Below, in pieces: positions 51,954-60,952 of a stretch of DNA of 64,000 nt. Each line of letters opens with the position of its first letter. The stretch's first letter is position 1. Origin of the DNA: Streptosporangium sp. NBC_01756 (GTDB taxonomy: Bacteria; Actinomycetota; Actinomycetes; Streptosporangiales; Streptosporangiaceae); assembly GCF_035917975.1 (NCBI RefSeq), contig NZ_CP109130.1, positions 3,410,001-3,474,000 of the forward strand, given 5' to 3'. A program made the position numbers and the translations under genes. The notes below the pieces were generated by a model that worked only from the letters and a program-made list of their open reading frames with translations, searched no databases and was not told where the DNA came from.

Positions 51954-53268
51954 CCGGGCCGTGCCGCTCGTGTTCTCGGGCGGCACGGGCGAGACGGCGT
52001 CCGAGGAGCTGGGCGGGGCTCTCGACGAAGCGGTGGCTCAGCGCGGCGCAGCCGACCACGGCCGCGAAGAACGCCGTCTCCCAGGCCAGCCGCTCCGGCA
52101 GCGAGATGTTCGCGGGATCCATGGTCAGTCCCCTGACGACCTGCAGGACCAGGGGATGCAGCAGGTAGACGGAGTAGCTCACCAGGCCGAGCCAGACGAG
52201 GAAGGGCGGGATCGTACGGCGGCGCAGGGCGAGGCCGGCGGCGAACGTCAGCCAGGCCGCGACGACGGCGGTGGACCAGCTCCAGACGAACGCCTGCTGT
52301 TCGGCCTCCGGCATGCCCCATCCCGGCCCGAGCGCCACCGCCGCGACGACGGAGAGGACGGGTACCAGGCAGATCGTCCAGCGTGATCTCCGCTGCCCGG
52401 CGGGCGACCGCTCCATCCGGTAGAGCGCGGTCCCGGCGAACATGGTGGCCAGGATGATCAGGCTCTGCCATGCGCCCACCCTGCTGTTGAGGGTGAGGAC
52501 GACGAGCGCGAGGACCGCGACGACGGCGGCGCCGTACCGGCGGATGCCGCGGTCCGCGCTGAGCACCGCCGCGAACCCGGCGAGGAGCGCGACGGCCGTG
52601 ACCCACACCACCCCCTGCCCGAGGGTGTCGGACAGCCAGCCCGCGGGCACGAAGATCCCGGCCATCAGTGCGCAGACCGCGAGCGTCAGCGCGGCACGGG
52701 TGCTGGCCCGGTGGACACCGCCCACGAACATCGCGGTCACGAGCAGATAGAACACCATCTCGTAGGAGAGGGTCCAGAAGACGTTGACGACGCTGGGCGT
52801 CCCGAGCAGGTCCTGCAGCATCGTCAGGTGCGCGACGGCGAAGGACACCGGCTGCTCGGTGGCCTGGTCGGGCAGAGTGGCGTAGACCCCGACGGCGCCG
52901 AACACGGTGCCGACCGCCGCCGCCAGTCCCCACAGGGGGTAGAGCCGGAAGAACCGGGTGATCCAAAACCCCCGGACGCTGCCCCGGTGTTCCAGCGAGA
53001 TCGGCACGACGTAGCCGCTCGCCAGGAAGAACACCAGCACGCCGTACTGCCCGAAGTCGAACCACGGACTGATCGACCCGCGGATCTCGGGCAGCAGGGC
53101 GTCCAGCGAGTGCTCGAAGACGACGACCAGCGCGGCGAAGCCGCGTAAGGCGTCGAGCCAGCTCTGCCGGGGACCTGAGGACGCCGGGGGCGGGGGGGCC
53201 GGGGGTGCCGGGCGGGTCGCGAGACGCATGCGTCCTGTGCTGCCCTGGATCTCTCCGTCCTTAACCAT
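51937..53268 (-). CDS. acyltransferase family 3 membrane protein
   Basis: 443 residues (start 53268, or ATG thirteen codons later). About ten membrane helices with the family motifs LDALRGFAALVVVFEHSLD, ARLASGYVV-like FFLASGYVVPI, the R-rich RFFRLYPLW and YSVYLLHPLVL. These OafA/NodX-like enzymes O-acetylate or acylate sugars of the envelope or secondary metabolites. A Pro-rich N-terminal stretch precedes the first helix. Stands alone; acceptor unknown. Confidence 0.88.
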   Translation of the reverse strand: MVKDGEIQGSTGRMRLATRPAPPAPPPPASSGPRQSWLDALRGFAALVVVFEHSLDALLPEIRGSISPWFDFGQYGVLVFFLASGYVVPISLEHRGSVRGFWITRFFRLYPLWGLAAAVGTVFGAVGVYATLPDQATEQPVSFAVAHLTMLQDLLGTPSVVNVFWTLSYEMVFYLLVTAMFVGGVHRASTRAALTLAVCALMAGIFVPAGWLSDTLGQGVVWVTAVALLAGFAAVLSADRGIRRYGAAVVAVLALVVLTLNSRVGAWQSLIILATMFAGTALYRMERSPAGQRRSRWTICLVPVLSVVAAVALGPGWGMPEAEQQAFVWSWSTAVVAAWLTFAAGLALRRRTIPPFLVWLGLVSYSVYLLHPLVLQVVRGLTMDPANISLPERLAWETAFFAAVVGCAALSHRFVESPAQLLGRRLARAAREHERHGPASPSR

Positions 53269-53376
53269 TCCGTAACACTACGGGCGCAATTTTCCCAAAA
53301 AGTACGGAACAGCGTTAAGCCAGACAAAAAGCAGGGGCAACGGCAGGGCAAGGACCCGCACGACACCGGAGGCGGA

Positions 53377-53406
53377 CGGTCATCCCCGGTGGGCGGTCAT
53401 CCCCGG
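53377..53406. repeat. 17-bp-period direct repeat over the stop of the flavin monooxygenase gene
   Basis: CGGTCATCCCCGG occurs at 53377-53389 and again at 53394-53406. The stop codon of the leftward LLM gene (complement of TCA at 53397-53399) is inside the second copy, so its last bases are duplicated downstream. Confidence 0.8.
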
Positions 53407-54422
53407 GGATAGGCGGCGATCACCTCGCGTCCGAAGCGGGCCATCTCGGTGTGCTGGGGCGAGAACTGGAGCAGCATCAGGTCGACCCCGGCCTGCTCGT
53501 ACGCCCTGAGCCGCTCGATGATCTGCTCCGGGGTGCCGACCAGCCCGGCCCGCAGCCCGCGGTTGGAGACGCCGTACTCCTCCAGCGAGACCTGCGACTC
53601 CAGCTGGGAGCCCTCGACGAAGTCCTGGTAGGAGGCGTACGCCTCCGGGGAGGAGCGCACGTCCAGGATGCGCCGCAGCTCGGCCTGCGCCTCCTCCTCG
53701 GTGTCGCGGCAGACCACGTAGCCGGAGACGCCGAAGGTGAGCGGTGCCAGCCCCCGGGCCGCGCGGCGCTCGCGCATGTCGGCGATCTTGGCGGCGATGG
53801 TCTCCGGCGGGTCGCCGTGCATGACGTAGGCGTCGCCCTGAGTGGAGATCAGTTCCTTCGCGGTGGGGGACTCCCCGCCCATGTAGACGGTGGGCCGGCG
53901 GGGGGGCTTGGGCTCCAGGACGGTCCCCTGAAGGTCGTACAGGGCGCCGTGATGGGTCACCGTGTCCTCGGTGAGCAGCCGGCGGAGGACCTCCAGCCAC
54001 TCCTGGGTGCGGGCGTAGCGGGCGTCGTGCACGTCGAACGGGGCACCGTACTGCGCCGCCTCGTCCTTCCACCAGGAGGAGACGACGTTCAGGCTGATCC
54101 TGCCGGGCGCGATGGTGTCGAGCGTGGACAGGGCCTTGGCCGTGGCCGACGGCACGTGGTAGTTGGGGCGGACGGCGAGCATCAGCTCCGTCCGGCGGGT
54201 GACCGCGGCGACCGCCGGGGCCAGGGTCCAGCAGTCGAGGGCGGGCGCGCGGTGGCCCTTGATGTCGTTGAGGTTGAGCTCGGCGATCAGGGTGAGGTCG
54301 AACCCGTGTCCCTCGGCGTCCACGGCGAGGTCGCGGATGTAGGGCCAGTCGATGCTCATGCCCTCGTCCTGGACGTTGCGCAGCCATCCTCCGAAGATCG
54401 GCATCCAGTAACCGAACCGCAT
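53397..54422 (-). CDS. LLM-class flavin-dependent monooxygenase
   Basis: 341 residues, ATG 54422 sharing its last base region with the stop of the ATP-grasp gene (TGATG). The bacterial luciferase-like TIM barrel shows MRFGYWMPIFGGWL, VAAVTRRTELMLAVRPNYH, ISLNVVSSWWKDEAAQYG and GTPEQIIERL, closest to alkanesulfonate monooxygenase-type (SsuD-like) enzymes. It uses reduced FMN or F420. Coupling to an ATP-grasp ligase suggests a two-step modification of one small molecule. Confidence 0.88.
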   Translation of the reverse strand: MRFGYWMPIFGGWLRNVQDEGMSIDWPYIRDLAVDAEGHGFDLTLIAELNLNDIKGHRAPALDCWTLAPAVAAVTRRTELMLAVRPNYHVPSATAKALSTLDTIAPGRISLNVVSSWWKDEAAQYGAPFDVHDARYARTQEWLEVLRRLLTEDTVTHHGALYDLQGTVLEPKPPRRPTVYMGGESPTAKELISTQGDAYVMHGDPPETIAAKIADMRERRAARGLAPLTFGVSGYVVCRDTEEEAQAELRRILDVRSSPEAYASYQDFVEGSQLESQVSLEEYGVSNRGLRAGLVGTPEQIIERLRAYEQAGVDLMLLQFSPQHTEMARFGREVIAAYPRG

Positions 54423-55375
54423 CAGCGGGCCTCCTCTTCCTCGATGAGCCTCTTGAGCATGCGGGCGATCTGCCGCGGCCCGGACCGGGGGGCCGCCGCC
54501 TCCACCTCGGGGTTGTAGTTGGTGTTGGTGTTGACGTCGTAGGTCACCAGGCGGCCGTCCTCGGTCTCGATGAACTCGAACCCGGCGACCTCGATCCCGT
54601 GCCTGCGCGCGAAGTCCAGATAGCGGCCCAGCACGGGGTGGTCGAAGCCCTCGCGGAGCGCGAACAGCCCCGGCGCCGCGTCGACCAGGCAACTGTCCGC
54701 CGGTACGGCCGGCACGGCGCAGGCGTCCGCGGGGCACAGCTCGAAGCCGCCGCGGGCGGTGTCGGCGGTCAGCGCGTAGACGACGGCGCCGTCCACGATC
54801 TCCACCCGGGTGATGCGGGGCTGTGCGGCACGGAGGTATTCCTGGAACAGGGTGATGCCGTCGACCGGCGGCTCGTACCCGGGTGAGTTCAGGTGCTCGA
54901 CGAAGGCGTCCGCGCTGTCGAACAGGGCGACGCCGAGCCCCTTGCCGCCCTGGTTGTGCTTGGCGATGAAGGGGGCCGGCAGCTTGGCCGCCGCCGCCGG
55001 CAGGTCCTCGCGCCCGACCACGGCGAGGGTGCGGGGCACCTCGATCCCGGCCGCGCGCAGCGCGGTGAGCTGGTCGACCTTGCTCATCTCCAGTTCGAGC
55101 ACCCGGCGGCCGTTGACGACCCGGCGGCCGCCGGCCTCCAGCCAGCTGAGCACCGCCCGGGTGTGGTCCTTGGCGAGCAGGTGGCCTCGGGTGTGGGACG
55201 AGGCACTCATCCGGGACCAGTAGACGCCGGGCGGCGGCGGGGCGTCGAGGTCGAGCAGCCCCTCACCGAGCAGCCAGGGCTCGTGGTCCACGCCCTCGGC
55301 CTCGAAGGCGGCGGCGAACGGCGGATACCACTCAGGGTTCTCGTGGAGTATGTAAGCCTTCACGGCGTGCGTCAT
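54422..55375 (-). CDS. RimK-like ATP-grasp ligase
   Basis: 317 residues from ATG 55375; GGAAGG lies very close to it, so GTG 55360 is a possible alternative start. ATP-grasp features are PAPFIAKHNQGGKGLGVALF (phosphate loop), TLFQEYLRA, and the metal-binding end EFIETEDGRLVTYDVNTNTN. Enzymes of this kind join a carboxylate to an amine through an acyl phosphate. The gene is co-translated with the LLM monooxygenase. No peptide precursor or carrier-protein gene is next to it, so the substrate is open. Confidence 0.82.
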   Translation of the reverse strand: MTHAVKAYILHENPEWYPPFAAAFEAEGVDHEPWLLGEGLLDLDAPPPPGVYWSRMSASSHTRGHLLAKDHTRAVLSWLEAGGRRVVNGRRVLELEMSKVDQLTALRAAGIEVPRTLAVVGREDLPAAAAKLPAPFIAKHNQGGKGLGVALFDSADAFVEHLNSPGYEPPVDGITLFQEYLRAAQPRITRVEIVDGAVVYALTADTARGGFELCPADACAVPAVPADSCLVDAAPGLFALREGFDHPVLGRYLDFARRHGIEVAGFEFIETEDGRLVTYDVNTNTNYNPEVEAAAPRSGPRQIARMLKRLIEEEEAR

Positions 55376-55759
55376 CCTTCCGGCGAACCGTGGTTGGATC
55401 TGCAGATTGTCGCATGTATGACCGATTACCACCGGATTGGGGCCGGTCACTCAGCATCAACGCCGAAGCGACTCCGACCTGTTCCGGCCCAGCCGGGTAC
55501 AGGTCCGGCACAGACCGGCCGATGGCCGGTTACCTCCGCGTTTACCAGGGAATGATGTGCGGAGCTTATGCCCTGCTACTGTCAGGGTGGCGTAGCCCCT
55601 GTCATCCACTGTGGGGTCGCGGCAGCCGGGCTCCGCATGAGGACGGCCCCGGTTCACAGGCTCAGCTCCATCCGTCACACACGCTGACCGATGGACGTCT
55701 TCACCGCGTGAGGCCCGCACCCGCCGTCGGGAGCGGCCGATGACCGGAAGGCAGAGCAG
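55376..55759. other. divergent promoter gap without a supported gene
   Basis: 384 bp between the leftward ATP-grasp gene and the rightward glycosyltransferase gene. The part near 55385-55450 is AT-richer and likely holds a promoter for the ATP-grasp gene; TTTACC near 55544 may belong to the rightward promoter. I looked for a riboswitch and saw no conserved core. Confidence 0.4.
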
Positions 55760-56899
55760 TTGGCCCGCACATACGGCTTTCTCAGCACTCACCCGCCCAC
55801 CCAGTGTGGGCTCGCCACCTTCAACTCCGCCCTGGCCACCCATCTCACCGAGGGCGGCCTGTACGGCGGGATCGTCCGGGTCGTCGCCGAGGGCGACGAC
55901 AGCCGTCCCGGTCCCGGGGTCGCGCACACCTGGGCCCACGGCGAACCCTACGGCTGGGAGGCCGCGGCGTCCGCCCTCGACGGCTTCGACGTCGCCGTCG
56001 TCCAGCACGAATACGGCATCTATCCCGGCCAGGACGGGCAGGACGTCCTGCCGCTGCTGCGCTGTCTCACCGTGCCCAGCATCGTGGTCCTGCACACCGT
56101 CCTGACCCGGCCCGGTCCTCGGCAGAGAAGGCTGCTGGAGCAGATCGTGGCCGCCGCCGGCGCGGTCGTCACCATGACCGGCACCGCCCGCGACCGACTG
56201 CTCGCCGGCTACCACGTCGACGCCGGCAAGGTGTCCGTCATCCCGCACGGGGCCGCCGACCACTCGCGTGTCTCGGCTGGGCGCCACCTCCGGCCCCACC
56301 TGCTCACCTGGGGACTGCTCGGCCCCGGCAAGGGCGTCGAATGGGCGTTGCACGCACTCGCCCTCCTGGCGGACCTCACTCCCTCGCCCACGTACACCGT
56401 CGCCGGGAAGACTCATCCCAAAGTCCTGGAGCACCAGGGGGAGGCCTACCGCGACCGTCTGCACCGGATCGGCGCGCGGCTCGGCGTGTCGGCCGCCGTG
56501 CGGTACGACCCCGTCTACCGCGACAACACCTCGCTCAGCCGGCTGATCCGCTCGGCCGACGTCGTCGTCCTGCCGTACGACTCACCCGAGCAGGTCACCT
56601 CCGGCGTCCTCATCGAGGCCGTGGCCGCCGGCATCCCGATCGTCGCCACGTCCTTCCCGCACGCCGTGGAGCTGCTCACCTGCGGACCCGGGCTGCTCGT
56701 CCCCCACAAGGACCCCGTGGCGCTCGCGGCCGCGGTACGCCGGATCCTCACCGAGCCCGGCCTGGCCGACGACCTGGTCGACCGCACCCGCGCCCTGCTT
56801 CCGGCCCTGCTCTGGCCCGCCGTGGCGGCACGCTACGACGACCTCGCCCGGTGCCTCCTCGCCGACCGCCCGCCCGCGGTGGTCTCGGCGCTGCCGTGA
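55760..56899 (+). CDS. family 4 glycosyltransferase
   Basis: 379 residues from a TTG at 55760 supported by GGAAGG eight bases before. GT-B fold with an unusual N-terminus FLSTHPPTQCGLATFNSALA, the acceptor-domain VVQHEYGIYPG, and the donor-domain signature SADVVVLPYDSPEQVTSGVL and EAVAAGIPIVAT of GT4. Similar proteins with the PPxxCGLATF start are often annotated as mannosyltransferases. Its stop overlaps the next start (GTGA), beginning a three-gene coupled operon. Confidence 0.85.
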   Translation: MARTYGFLSTHPPTQCGLATFNSALATHLTEGGLYGGIVRVVAEGDDSRPGPGVAHTWAHGEPYGWEAAASALDGFDVAVVQHEYGIYPGQDGQDVLPLLRCLTVPSIVVLHTVLTRPGPRQRRLLEQIVAAAGAVVTMTGTARDRLLAGYHVDAGKVSVIPHGAADHSRVSAGRHLRPHLLTWGLLGPGKGVEWALHALALLADLTPSPTYTVAGKTHPKVLEHQGEAYRDRLHRIGARLGVSAAVRYDPVYRDNTSLSRLIRSADVVVLPYDSPEQVTSGVLIEAVAAGIPIVATSFPHAVELLTCGPGLLVPHKDPVALAAAVRRILTEPGLADDLVDRTRALLPALLWPAVAARYDDLARCLLADRPPAVVSALP

Positions 56900-57900
56900 A
56901 CCCCGTCGCCGCCGGCTTCAGGCACCTGGACCGGCTGAGTGACGACACCGGGTTGTTCGAACACGCCCGGCACGCCGTCGTCCGCCGCGAGCACGGCTAC
57001 TGCACCGACGACGTCGCCCGCGGGCTCGTCGTCACCAGCCGGGAAGGCGACCCGGCCCCCGAGGTGGTCCGGCTCTCGGAGCGCTACCTGGCCTTTCTCA
57101 CTCACGCCCAGGACCCCTCCGGCGCGTTCCACAACCGGCTCACCTACGACCGGCGCTGGAGCGACCGACCCGGCGCCGGCGACTGGTGGGGACGGGCGGT
57201 GTGGGGACTGGGCACCGCGGCGGCCCGCAACGCCGCTCCCTGGATCCGCGAGGAGGCCCTGCTCGCCTTCACCCTCGGTGCCGCCCGGCGGTCCCCGCAC
57301 CCGCGGGCCATGGTGTTCGCGGGACTCGGCGCGGCGGAGGTCCTGCGGGTCCGGCCGGACTGCGCCCTGGCCGCCGGACTGCTCGCGGACGCCGCCGTCT
57401 CGGTCGGCGTCCCCACCGGAGACCCCGGCTGGCCGTGGCCGCAGCCGCAGCTCACCTACGCCAACGCCGCGCTCGCCGAGGTGGTCGTCGCCGCCGGTCG
57501 GCACAGTGGCGACGACGCGCTGCTCACCGGCGGCCTGCGGATGCTGACCTGGCTGCGCGACATCCAGACGAGGAATGGCCTGCTGTCGGTCGTCCCCGCC
57601 ACCGGCTGGCGCCGGCACACGCCGCGGCCCCGCCACGACCAGCAGCCGATCGAGGTCGCCGCGCTCGCCGACGCCTGTGCCACCGCGGCCGCCGTCACCG
57701 GCGACCCCGCCTGGCACACGGGCGTACGGCAGGCGTCGGCGTGGTTCCTGGGCGCCAACGACCGCGGCACCGCGATGTGGGATCCCGCGACCGGAGGGGG
57801 ATACGACGGCCTGACCCGGGACGGCCCCAACCTCAACCAGGGGGCGGAGTCGACCATCGCGCTCATCTCCACCATGCAGCACGCCCGGAACCTGCCATGA
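56896..57900 (+). CDS. (alpha/alpha)-barrel glycosidase-like protein
   Basis: 334 residues from GTG 56896. Repeating helix pairs (EHARHAVVRREHGYCTDDVA, SERYLAFLTHAQDPSGAFHN, WGRAVWGLGTAAAR, QPIEVAALADACATAAAV) indicate an (alpha/alpha)6 toroid. Conserved aromatic and acidic patches, such as YCTDDVARG and QQPIEV, resemble those of glycoside hydrolases or sugar-binding barrels. No CAZy family could be assigned. It is translationally coupled to the GT4 gene before and the GH130 gene after, so a role on the same glycan is likely. Confidence 0.65.
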   Translation: MNPVAAGFRHLDRLSDDTGLFEHARHAVVRREHGYCTDDVARGLVVTSREGDPAPEVVRLSERYLAFLTHAQDPSGAFHNRLTYDRRWSDRPGAGDWWGRAVWGLGTAAARNAAPWIREEALLAFTLGAARRSPHPRAMVFAGLGAAEVLRVRPDCALAAGLLADAAVSVGVPTGDPGWPWPQPQLTYANAALAEVVVAAGRHSGDDALLTGGLRMLTWLRDIQTRNGLLSVVPATGWRRHTPRPRHDQQPIEVAALADACATAAAVTGDPAWHTGVRQASAWFLGANDRGTAMWDPATGGGYDGLTRDGPNLNQGAESTIALISTMQHARNLP

Positions 57901-59378
57901 CCACCGGAGACCTGGCCACCCGCCTCGACCTGACCCTCGCCCCGGACCCCGGCAGAGTGATCATCAAGCTGTTCGTCCCCGGCGAGGACGCCCTGACCCA
58001 GACCCGCGCCGCCACCCTGGTCGATCGCATCACGCTTCTCAGTCACGACGAGACCGCCGGAATGCTGCGGGAGACGCTGCGGCGGTTCGGCGACCGGCAC
58101 CACGACCTTGAGGCGACCTTCCTCCACCACTACGACCTGGTCCGCTACCGGGTCCCCCGCCATCTCGACCTGCCCCCGGCCGGCCGGCTCCTCGTCGGCG
58201 CCTACTTCAGCCACGAGTACGCCGTGGAGGCCGCCGCGCTGTGCAACCCCTCGATGGTGGCGCACCCCGACCAGTCCGGCCTGAGCCCCGGGCAGCTCCG
58301 GGTGGTGCTCAGCGTGCGGCAGATCGGCGAAGGCCACCTGTCGTCCATCGGCTTCGCCACGGCACTGCTCGGACCCGGCACCGCCCTCACCGTCGCGGAC
58401 CGCTCGGGGCCGCTGACCGTCGGCCGCCGGCAGAGCACCCATCACCGGCGCGACCTGTTCGCCGCCGGGCTCGCCGACGCCGGGCAGGACAGCGAGGTCT
58501 CCGCCACCGTGCTGGGATCTCTGCCGGCGCTCTTCGACGACGACGGCTTCGAACAGGCGGTCGCCCGGGTGCCCGCCGACCTGCGCACCCGCACCACCAC
58601 CCACGGGATCCTCGAGGAGTTGCGCCGGATGACCGCCTCGGACTACGCCGTGGCCTTCCCCGCCGGCGTCCCCCTCGAACAACGGGTGCTCTGGCCCGCC
58701 ACGGCGGCCGAGAGCAACGGGATGGAGGACGCCCGTTTCGTGAGGGTCCTCCGCGAGGACGGCATGCCCTCCTACCGTGCCACCTACACCGCCTATGACG
58801 GCCGGCGCATCAGCTCGTGCATGCTCGAAAGCGATGACCTGTGCTATTTCGAGATGACCCCCCTGCGCGGACCGGCCGCCACCAACAAGGGCATGGCCCT
58901 GTTCCCCCGGCCGGTGGGCGGGCGCCGGCTCGCGCTGTGCCGATCCGACGGCGAGACCCTCGGCCTGACCGCGCTGGACCGGCACAACAGGTGGGGGCCG
59001 CCGACGCCGATCCACCTTCCCCGCAGCGGCTGGGAACTGATCCAGGTCGGCAACTGCGGCTCTCCCCTGGAGACCGAGTCCGGCTGGCTCGTCCTCACCC
59101 ATGGCGTCGGACCGATGCGCCGCTACGCCATCGGCGCGCTGCTGCTCGACCTGCACGAGCCGCAGCGCGTCATCGCCGAGCTACCCGGCACGCTCCTCAC
59201 TCCCGGCGACACCGAACGTGAAGGCTACGTGCCCAACGTCGTCTATTCCTGCGGGGGTCTGCTGCACGCGGATGCCCTGTGGCTGCCGTACGGAGCGAGC
59301 GACACCCGGATCGGATTCGCCCACGTGGCCCTCACCACCCTCATGGCGGCGATGCGCCCGCCCCGCGGGGACGGCTGA
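57897..59378 (+). CDS. GH130-family beta-mannoside phosphorylase/hydrolase-like enzyme
   Basis: 493 residues; ATG overlaps the previous stop (ATGA). The five-bladed propeller of GH130 is shown by NGMEDARFV near residue 275, LFPRPVGGR, and GSPLETESGWLVLTHGVG near 395, followed by YVPNVVYSCGGLL. GH130 enzymes split beta-mannosides by phosphorolysis (or hydrolysis) and can run in reverse. About 150 extra residues at the N-terminus precede the propeller. With the GT4 it suggests a system that makes and recycles a mannose-containing glycan. Confidence 0.82.
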   Translation: MTTGDLATRLDLTLAPDPGRVIIKLFVPGEDALTQTRAATLVDRITLLSHDETAGMLRETLRRFGDRHHDLEATFLHHYDLVRYRVPRHLDLPPAGRLLVGAYFSHEYAVEAAALCNPSMVAHPDQSGLSPGQLRVVLSVRQIGEGHLSSIGFATALLGPGTALTVADRSGPLTVGRRQSTHHRRDLFAAGLADAGQDSEVSATVLGSLPALFDDDGFEQAVARVPADLRTRTTTHGILEELRRMTASDYAVAFPAGVPLEQRVLWPATAAESNGMEDARFVRVLREDGMPSYRATYTAYDGRRISSCMLESDDLCYFEMTPLRGPAATNKGMALFPRPVGGRRLALCRSDGETLGLTALDRHNRWGPPTPIHLPRSGWELIQVGNCGSPLETESGWLVLTHGVGPMRRYAIGALLLDLHEPQRVIAELPGTLLTPGDTEREGYVPNVVYSCGGLLHADALWLPYGASDTRIGFAHVALTTLMAAMRPPRGDG

Positions 59379-59393
59379 GGCGAGGAGGCCGGG

Positions 59394-60905
59394 TCAGCCG
59401 TTCCGGGGAGCCGCCCCGGACTGGGCGAGAACGTGCGCGAGAGCGCCGAGCGCGGCCGGGTAGACGTGCTCGCGCGGCGTGCCGTACCCGACGATGATCG
59501 CCTGCGGGTGGTCACCGGCATGGTGCCAGTGGTCGCCCAGTCCGCCCAGGGCCAGGCCGTACGCCGAGGCTCGGCCGAGCACCTCCCGTTCACCGGGTCC
59601 GCCGGCGGGCAGGCTGATCATCGCGTGCAGCCCGGCCGCGACCCCGTGGATGGCGAGGCCGGGGACGGCGCCGAGGCGGGCCAGCAGGAGATCGCGGCGG
59701 CGCCGGTAGCGCAGCCGGCAGGCGCGGATGTGCCGGTCGTAGCCGTGGGTGGCGATCAGGTCCGCGAGGGCCAGCTGCCCGATCACCTCGGTGTGGTGGT
59801 CAAGGTGCAGCTTGGCGTCCACCACCGGTCCGACGAGATGGTGCGGCAGCACCATCCAGCCCAGGCGCAGTGCGGGGCCGAGGGTCTTGGACGCACTGCC
59901 CACGTAGGCGACGTGGTCGGGCGCCATGCCCTGGAGCGCGCCGACGGGCTGGCGGTCGTAGCGGAACTCGCCGTCGTAGTCGTCCTCGACGATCAGGCCG
60001 TCGTGGACACGTGCCCATTCGGTGAGCGCGTGGCGGCGGGCCGGGTGCAGGGTGACGCCGGTCGGATACTGGTGGGCCGGGGTCACCACCACCGCTCCGG
60101 CCTTCCGGTGACCGCCCAGCAGGTCGGCACGGACTCCGTGGTCGTCCACCGGGAGCGCCACGACGGCCGGCCCGGCCCGCCGGACCACCTCCCGGTGGAA
60201 GCCCAGACCCGGATCCTCCATGGCCACCTCGGTCACCCCCGCGGCGCCGAGCACGCCGGTCAGCAGGGCCAGGGCCTGGACGTAGCCGGAGGTGACCACG
60301 ATCTGCTCGGGAGTCGTGAGCACACCCCTGGTCCGTCCCAGGTATTCGGCCAGCGCGGCGCGGAGCTCGGTCCGGCCGCGCGGGTCGCCGTAGCCGTACG
60401 TCTCGGCCGAGGTCGCGGCGAGCGCGCGGCGGACGGATCGCAGCCATGCCGCCGAGGGGAACGCGCCCACGTCGGGACTACCCGGCCGCAGGTCGTACCG
60501 GGGCACGGCGGCATCCGGCCGGCCCTGTCCCGGTACGGCGGGGCCGCCCGGCGAACCCTGCGGCAGCGCGGCGTCCGGCGGTGGGCCGGACCCGGACGCG
60601 GTAGGGACCGGCCGGGTGGACGGCACCGGTTCGGGGCGCGCGAAGTCGGCGACCATGGTCCCGGATCCCCGGCGGGCGGTCAGGTAACCCTCGGCGATCA
60701 GCTGATCGTAGGCCGCGCTCACCGTGCCGCGGGCCAGGCCGAGCTCGACGGCCAGCTTGCGCGTCGAGGGCATCCTGGCCTGCGGGGCGAGCCGTCCGGT
60801 CCGGATCGCGTCGCGCAGGGCGTGCTCCAGGCCGGAACGGCGCCCGGTCGCGGTGTCGACCTCCAGATACAGGTCGACGCCGAATGTGGTCCAAAATTCC
60901 GACAC
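59394..60905 (-). CDS. MocR-type regulator (GntR helix-turn-helix plus PLP aminotransferase fold)
   Basis: 503 residues. The N-terminal GntR winged helix reads MPSTRKLAVELGLARGTVSA, with YDQLIAEGYL; a Pro-rich linker (about 90-135) joins a fold-type I aminotransferase domain with YGYGDPRGRTELR, EDDYDGEF and the PLP lysine in GSASKTLGPALRLGW. MocR proteins sense PLP or amino compounds. It is divergent from an AhpD-like gene, with paired GGTCCAA half-sites between; PdxR-type control of vitamin B6 genes is not indicated since none is adjacent. Confidence 0.9.
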   Translation of the reverse strand: MSEFWTTFGVDLYLEVDTATGRRSGLEHALRDAIRTGRLAPQARMPSTRKLAVELGLARGTVSAAYDQLIAEGYLTARRGSGTMVADFARPEPVPSTRPVPTASGSGPPPDAALPQGSPGGPAVPGQGRPDAAVPRYDLRPGSPDVGAFPSAAWLRSVRRALAATSAETYGYGDPRGRTELRAALAEYLGRTRGVLTTPEQIVVTSGYVQALALLTGVLGAAGVTEVAMEDPGLGFHREVVRRAGPAVVALPVDDHGVRADLLGGHRKAGAVVVTPAHQYPTGVTLHPARRHALTEWARVHDGLIVEDDYDGEFRYDRQPVGALQGMAPDHVAYVGSASKTLGPALRLGWMVLPHHLVGPVVDAKLHLDHHTEVIGQLALADLIATHGYDRHIRACRLRYRRRRDLLLARLGAVPGLAIHGVAAGLHAMISLPAGGPGEREVLGRASAYGLALGGLGDHWHHAGDHPQAIIVGYGTPREHVYPAALGALAHVLAQSGAAPRNG

Positions 60906-60932
60906 GATATTGGATCTTATTACCGGTCCAAT
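60888..60932. promoter_or_regulatory. candidate MocR operator half-sites
   Basis: GGTCCAA occurs at 60888-60894 and 60925-60931, a direct repeat 37 bp apart. The second copy is also part of an inverted repeat, ATTGGA (60909-60914) with TCCAAT (60927-60932). Spaced direct and inverted half-sites are usual for MocR dimers. One site lies in the first codons of the regulator gene, which suggests autoregulation. Confidence 0.6.
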
Positions 60933-60952
60933 GCCTACCTAGAGTCGGCTAC

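Noticed and set aside
55376..55759. Possible riboswitch in the leader of the glycosyltransferase operon
   Set aside because: No conserved core or consistent set of helices could be drawn by eye.
55804..59378. 698- and 730-codon frames over the GT4 cluster
   Set aside because: They are Arg/Pro-rich shifted frames that read into the true genes only at their ends; the three coupled genes explain the DNA.
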